From: G963663315 sp965116335
GTDB taxonomy: Bacteria; Pseudomonadota; Gammaproteobacteria; Arenicellales; Poriferihabitantaceae
NCBI GenBank assembly: GCA_965116335.1
Contig: OZ220677.1
Location: 1,364,001 to 1,428,000 of the forward strand
DNA: 64,000 nt
Direction of reading: 5' to 3'
Position 1 is the stretch's first letter. Each line of letters starts with the position of its first letter. The notes under the pieces were generated by a model, which saw nothing but the letters and a program-made list of their open reading frames with translations, was not told where the DNA came from and made no database searches. Shown here piece after piece: positions 60,294-64,000 of the stretch. Position numbers and translations under genes: made by a program.

Positions 60294-60956
60294 CTATCCG
60301 TCCTGCGACTCGCCGGACATCATCTCCACCTTTTCGATGATCACAGGTTGCAGCGGCACATCGCTATGCCCCTTGATATTGCCGGTGGACACTCCGGCCA
60401 TCTCCTGCACGACATCCATACCGCTCGTCACTTTGGCAAAAACAGCATAGCCCCATCCCTGTTGGGTCTTTGCGGTAAAATCCAGAAAGGCATTGTCAAC
60501 CAGATTGATGAAGAACTGGGAAGTAGCAGAATCGGGGGCTGGCGTTCTGGCCATGGACAGCGTGCCTGCGGTATTTTTCAAGCCGTTGTCCGCTTCGTTG
60601 ACAATCGGGGCGCGGGTCTTTTTCTGACTCATATCCGGCGTAAACCCGCCGCCCTGCAAGACAAATCCGGGAATGATCCGATGGAATATGGTGCCGTCAA
60701 AGAAACCGCTCTGTACATACTCAATGAAGTTCCTGACGGTAACCGGCGCCTCATCAGGATAAAGCTCAATTTCAATTTCTCCCATACTTGTAGTCATTTT
60801 TACCATGGTTTTGTTTCCAGTCTCGGATGAATAAGAGGGCGGGCTAATCAAGCCTGCCATGAATGCCAGCATCACCAGGCCTGTTGCTGCGTACCAGCCG
60901 GTTTTTCTGAAACGTGCCCACATGAATCGGGGGGTTCGGTAACTGATCCACCTCAT
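60294..60956 (-). CDS. Periplasmic cyclophilin-type peptidyl-prolyl isomerase
   Basis: This 220-residue protein starts at the ATG that follows the EVE gene's GGGAGC-TAA, so the SD lies within the upstream stop region; MWARFRKTG (60923) is an alternative start. A hydrophobic signal segment (TGLVMLAFMAGLIS) precedes the cyclophilin domain: FFDGTIFHRIIPGFVLQGGGF, SMARTPAPDSATSQFFINL and a VFAKVTSGMDVV end. Confidence 0.88.
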   Translation of the reverse strand: MRWISYRTPRFMWARFRKTGWYAATGLVMLAFMAGLISPPSYSSETGNKTMVKMTTSMGEIEIELYPDEAPVTVRNFIEYVQSGFFDGTIFHRIIPGFVLQGGGFTPDMSQKKTRAPIVNEADNGLKNTAGTLSMARTPAPDSATSQFFINLVDNAFLDFTAKTQQGWGYAVFAKVTSGMDVVQEMAGVSTGNIKGHSDVPLQPVIIEKVEMMSGESQDG

Positions 60957-60959
60957 CTT

Positions 60960-61418
60960 TTAGCTCCCAATCAGTTGATGAATAAAGTCCCAGTGCCTTT
61001 TATCCAGTGGCGTAATAGACAACCGGTTGCCCTTTTGCAAAATCCGCATGTCAGATAATTCCGCATGTTGCCGGAGTTCACGCAAGGTAATCTGCTGTTT
61101 CAGTTTTGACACGAATTTCACATCGACCATCAGCCAGGTCGGATTTTCCGGATCACTTTTCGGATCATAATAATGTTCTTCCGGGTCGAAGGCGGTATGG
61201 TCAGGATACGCCTCACTCACAATCTCCATGGTGCCGACGATGCCCGGAACCTTGCAGCTGGAATGGTAGAAAAACGCCTGATCCCCGACCGCCATTTGAT
61301 CCCGCATAAAATTCCGCACCTGATAGTTCCTGATTCCATCCCACGGCTCAACTCCAACCCGCTCCAGATCATCAATCGAGAACGCCTCCGGTTCATTTTT
61401 CATCAGCCAGTATTTCAT
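60960..61418 (-). CDS. EVE-domain protein
   Basis: This 152-residue protein consists of one EVE/PUA-like domain: YWLMKNEPEAFSIDDLE, EPWDGIRNYQVRNFM, AFFYHSSCKVPGIVG and MRILQKGNRLSITPL. EVE domains bind modified bases such as 5-methylcytosine derivatives; in gammaproteobacteria this gene often lies near ygfA-zapA. Here an adenine methyltransferase gene lies 21 nt upstream. Confidence 0.88.
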   Translation of the reverse strand: MKYWLMKNEPEAFSIDDLERVGVEPWDGIRNYQVRNFMRDQMAVGDQAFFYHSSCKVPGIVGTMEIVSEAYPDHTAFDPEEHYYDPKSDPENPTWLMVDVKFVSKLKQQITLRELRQHAELSDMRILQKGNRLSITPLDKRHWDFIHQLIGS

Positions 61419-61439
61419 TTTTCACCGCTCCTTAATATC

Positions 61440-62267
61440 TCAGGCCACGCTCACCATCTGCTGCAGCTGGAGTGATTCAATTTCCCGAGAAAACCTGTTT
61501 GTGGACAACTCAATGTATTCTTTCTCCTGCTCGCATCCTGTGAATTTTCGTCCGTGCCTGACTGCCGAAATACCCGTCGTGCTACTCCCCGCGAACGGGT
61601 CAAACACCGTATCCCCCTCGTTAGTGGATGCAAGAATGATTCGGTCAAGAAGTTCTACCGGCTTTTGAGTGGGGTGCTTTCCGCAGCTTTTCTCCGCCTT
61701 GCCCGGCACTCCCATCTTCCAGACTGTTTTCATCTGTTTGTAGCCGTTGTGCTCACGCATCAACTGGTAATTGAAACAATGCTTCGATTTTTCTGACTTC
61801 GCCGCCCACAGGATGGTTTCCGTGGAATGGGTGAAGTAGCGACACGACAGATTGGGTGGCGGGTTCGGTTTCTCCCAGGTAATGCCATTGAGTATCTTCA
61901 TCCCGAGATACTGCATGGCGTAGCCCACGGAATGAATGACGTGATGGGTGCCTGAAACCCATATCGTACCGTTCGGCTTGAGCAGGCTTTGGCACAGGCG
62001 CAGCCATTCCAGGTTGAAATCGTGGTTCGCTTTTGCGCCCATTGATTTGTCCCAGCCGCCCTTGTTTACGCTGACCATCTTGCCGGCATGGCATGAAATC
62101 CCGTTATTCGACAAAAAATACGGCGGATCGGCAAAAATCATGTCAAACAGGCCATCCGGATGATTTTCAGACCATTCTGCCATCAGGGTCAAGCTGTTGG
62201 CATGGAACAAAGTAACCTGATCCGTCTCATATACCGGATGTAATCTCACGCCGCCAATCCCCCGCAT
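61440..62267 (-). CDS. Orphan DNA adenine-N6 methyltransferase, DpnA-like
   Basis: This 275-residue protein has the catalytic motif FADPPYFLSNNGISCHAGKM followed by VNKGGWDKS, then a late SAM-binding motif TVFDPFAGSSTTGISAVRHG. That order is the beta class. The long match around DPPY resembles DpnA (second methyltransferase of DpnII-type systems, active on single-stranded GATC). No restriction enzyme is adjacent. The first eight residues are uncertain; an internal ATG at MAEWSENH is too late. The target sequence is not provable here. Confidence 0.8.
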   Translation of the reverse strand: MRGIGGVRLHPVYETDQVTLFHANSLTLMAEWSENHPDGLFDMIFADPPYFLSNNGISCHAGKMVSVNKGGWDKSMGAKANHDFNLEWLRLCQSLLKPNGTIWVSGTHHVIHSVGYAMQYLGMKILNGITWEKPNPPPNLSCRYFTHSTETILWAAKSEKSKHCFNYQLMREHNGYKQMKTVWKMGVPGKAEKSCGKHPTQKPVELLDRIILASTNEGDTVFDPFAGSSTTGISAVRHGRKFTGCEQEKEYIELSTNRFSREIESLQLQQMVSVA

Positions 62268-62335
62268 TGCAACCGCTCTCCATTCATGCTAATCACCACT
62301 CTAGCCCACACTCTGTAATTCCCGTAACTCACGCG

Positions 62336-62938
62336 TTAAGTTCTTGAAAAGGAATAGACCTGTTTATCTGTGACCACGGTTGTCAACGGAATATCCCAGG
62401 GTTCGACATTGATTTTTTTCACTTTTTGAATTTCGTGGGCAATGCCAATCAGTTCAGGCCGGGTGCTATCGGTATTCACAAGAAACTCGAAGGTTCTGTC
62501 ATAAAACCCCCCACCCATGCCCAGACGATTGCCGCACTGGTCAAAAGCGACCAGCGGCAACAGCACCAGATCAAGATCCCGCGCCGCAATAATCCGGGTT
62601 TGGGTAATTACCGGCTGCCTGATTCCGAACCGATTTTCCCTGAACCGGGTTTGCGGAGTCACTTCTGCAAAAACCAGTATACCACTGTCTCCCTGGACAA
62701 CCGGCACAGTGGGTATTTTCTCATTTTCCTGGCACCATTGCATCACCCGGACGGGATCAATCTCACCGTCATTGACCAGATACATGGCAATGACTTGAGC
62801 GAACTGGAATGAACGGACCGACAACAACTGTTCCAGCAACCCCGCAGAGGCCACATCGTGCTGAGCCGTGCTCAACGCATTGCGCCGGGTTCGCATTTCG
62901 CGCCTCAGGAGCCCCTTTGTGTGCGCCGCATTACCCAC
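62336..62938 (-). CDS. ygfA: 5-formyltetrahydrofolate cyclo-ligase
   Basis: This 200-residue protein starts at a GTG; an ATG 14 codons later would remove the usual LLRREMRTRRNALS start. The family signature is LVAFDQCGNRLGMGGGFYDRTFE. It makes 5,10-methenyltetrahydrofolate from 5-formyl-THF. It lies directly downstream of the 6S RNA, as in E. coli. Confidence 0.92.
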   Translation of the reverse strand: MGNAAHTKGLLRREMRTRRNALSTAQHDVASAGLLEQLLSVRSFQFAQVIAMYLVNDGEIDPVRVMQWCQENEKIPTVPVVQGDSGILVFAEVTPQTRFRENRFGIRQPVITQTRIIAARDLDLVLLPLVAFDQCGNRLGMGGGFYDRTFEFLVNTDSTRPELIGIAHEIQKVKKINVEPWDIPLTTVVTDKQVYSFSRT

Positions 62939-63115
62939 GTGTGCCGTTGCTCACTTTACCTTGAACCGGAAGGTCCAAGTGGGTGCGAAGAACAACTTCG
63001 GGAATCGCGCCAGCTCATGCTGTGGTCATACTCGCCCATCGTTCATATCTGCACCCGGGGTGTTATGTTAGGTTCTAAGGGATTCGGAGAACTCATCGAA
63101 CACCGCAGGTAACGC
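62930..63115 (-). ncRNA. ssrS: 6S RNA
   Basis: The minus strand folds like 6S RNA. The terminal stem TTACC (5' end near 63112) pairs with GGTAA (near 62931-62935), giving about 184 nt, the E. coli length. The 3' arm holds ACTTGGACCTTCCGGTTCAA, as the CCTTGAACC...GGTTCAAGG arm of 6S does. Its place between zapA and ygfA is the standard one. A TACACT -10 box lies about 8 nt upstream of the 5' end. 6S RNA binds sigma-70 RNA polymerase in stationary phase. Confidence 0.8.
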
Positions 63116-63204
63116 CTGTGCAGTGTAACAGAGAATCCAGAAAAACACAGCCAAAGTGAAGGTCAATTACCGATTAACACGAGCCTGTTGTCCGGCATGG
63201 GCCA

Positions 63205-63531
63205 TCAGGGGGTGGCTTCCCCGAGTTTGTTGACCATTCTGTCGATGCGCTCGCGCAGGGAATCCAGGCGTACATTATCCGTATATTGGGCATCAACGGA
63301 TTTTTGTAACTGCAAAAAATCATAGCTGATATTCAATCCCGCCATCACCGCACAACGATCCTGCCCCATAATCTGTCCTTTCGCGGCAATCGCCCGAATC
63401 TGCTTGTCCAGGTATGCAGCCGCCTCGATCAACCCTTCAACTTCAGACTCGTCCGTATATACAATCGTGAATTCACGTTGCATAACGCTGACCTTGACAC
63501 TCAGATTTTTCCGTTCAGACAAGGGTTTCAT
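63205..63531 (-). CDS. zapA: Cell division protein ZapA
   Basis: This 108-residue protein has the ZapA fold: SVKVSVMQREFTIVY at the N-terminus, EVEGLIEAAAYLDKQIR, MAGLNISYDFLQLQ and a C-terminal coiled coil. It promotes bundling of FtsZ. It lies 34 nt downstream of the coiled-coil gene. Confidence 0.88.
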   Translation of the reverse strand: MKPLSERKNLSVKVSVMQREFTIVYTDESEVEGLIEAAAYLDKQIRAIAAKGQIMGQDRCAVMAGLNISYDFLQLQKSVDAQYTDNVRLDSLRERIDRMVNKLGEATP

Positions 63532-63565
63532 CGCTTTTTCACAGAGCGGACAAGGTGCGTGGCAG

Positions 63566-63811
63566 TCATGGCTGGATGGATTTCAGACGGGCGATAATGT
63601 GTTCCATACGATCACGCGCTATTTTGTTTTTTTTCTGTAATGCGGCAAATTCATTACGCATCATTTGTTGGTCCATTTTCAACACCTCATTTTCACGGCT
63701 CATATTCTCGCACAGTTCGAGTATATCCGCGATGCGCCGCTCCAGTTTCGCAATGGAATCTTCCACCTGCAGGGTTTCCTGAGAATTTGTTGTATATTCT
63801 TGTTTGGCCAC
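63566..63811 (-). CDS. ZapB-like coiled-coil protein (TIGR02449 type)
   Basis: The start is taken at a GTG (VAKQEYTTNSQETLQVED). The 81-residue protein is almost all coiled coil (ILELCENMSRENEVLKMDQQ, then MRNEFAALQKKNKIARDRM). This gene precedes zapA in many gammaproteobacteria and is thought to aid cell division like ZapB. It is divergent from ygfB. Confidence 0.8.
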   Translation of the reverse strand: MAKQEYTTNSQETLQVEDSIAKLERRIADILELCENMSRENEVLKMDQQMMRNEFAALQKKNKIARDRMEHIIARLKSIQP

Positions 63812-63826
63812 ACTCGCTATTATCCA

Positions 63827-64000
63827 ATGACTGACCTGGCATTTCAACAGAAAATCTATCTGGAACTGGACCAAAAACTGAGATTAACCGCTTTCAACGG
63901 CGGCGCCCCGGAAGCGCATGGGCTGCTGTCCGGCCTGGCGTGCAGGGGAATTACTGTACAGGATCTGCAGAACAAGCTCTGGCTATTCCAGCTCAACAGT
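63827..64000 (+). CDS. ygfB: UPF0149/YgfB-type protein (3' end outside window)
   Basis: The first 58 residues are visible: MTDLAFQQKIYLELDQKLRL, then TAFNGGAPEAHGLLSGLACRG. The EAHGLLSG motif is the UPF0149/YecA hallmark. The divergent arrangement with the zapB-zapA block is conserved in gammaproteobacteria. Confidence 0.88.
   Translation, partial: MTDLAFQQKIYLELDQKLRLTAFNGGAPEAHGLLSGLACRGITVQDLQNKLWLFQLNS

Overview
The window looks like chromosome of a free-living or host-associated gammaproteobacterium. The evidence is gene order: ygfB diverging from a zapB-like gene, zapA, 6S RNA and ygfA, then EVE-domain protein, periplasmic cyclophilin, miaB, ybeZ, ybeY and lnt, plus a divergent znuA / zur-znuC-znuB zinc locus with a Zur-type operator. 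I cannot name the genus. Housekeeping blocks alternate with repeat-rich accessory blocks, and several families of short dispersed palindromes fill most gaps.

Region by region. 1-3.2 kb: three near-identical minus-strand genes for coiled-coil PD-(D/E)XK-like proteins. 3.25-11.6 kb: two paralogous large surface lipoproteins with TbpB-like C-termini flank a tandem array of seven small DUF1640-like coiled-coil/membrane proteins. 11.9-17.4 kb: a minus-strand operon for a tungsten or molybdenum aldehyde:ferredoxin oxidoreductase (four-cluster ferredoxin, AOR with a one-base frameshift, FAD oxidoreductase, two MoaD-like proteins, MoaA). 17.6-23.3 kb: citrate synthase, a small membrane protein, rhomboid protease, and a type-2 (eukaryote-like) isoleucyl-tRNA synthetase. 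23.5-44.6 kb: a defence and mobile island. 44.6-50 kb: class I aldolase, zinc uptake locus, MFS transporter. 50.3-55.1 kb: a 1598-codon autotransporter-like ORF. 55.2-64 kb: TerC-like protein and the conserved lnt-to-ygfB block with an orphan DNA adenine methyltransferase.

The most interesting part is the seven-gene operon at 23.68-31.90 kb, in which every junction overlaps or is 2 nt apart. It encodes a DndA/IscS-type cysteine desulfurase, a DndC-type ATP-pyrophosphatase sulfurtransferase, a DUF262-DUF1524 (GmrSD/SspE-like) nuclease, a SNF2 helicase, a ParB N-domain protein, a separate ParB-HTH-like protein and a beta-CASP metallo-beta-lactamase nuclease. It has sulfur-loading and effector components like the Dnd and Ssp phosphorothioation systems, but no DndB, DndD, DndE, SspB or SspC. 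It may be a distinct sulfur-based DNA modification and defence system. Imperfect inverted repeats lie at both ends of the block. Next to it are duplicated BrnT/BrnA modules, a DUF1778-GNAT toxin-antitoxin pair, a STAND-like NTPase with a C-terminal PD-(D/E)XK domain, an NYN-domain protein preceded by a short promoter-hairpin-terminator unit, and a TIGR04255-type three-gene operon inserted between a deleted aldolase copy and the intact gene.

Three loci carry simple-sequence tracts suited to phase variation of surface or secreted proteins: C12 in a signal peptide (40660-40671, currently out of frame), C9 after a lipobox (11444-11452) and seven 8-bp units near the start of the autotransporter ORF (54990-55045).
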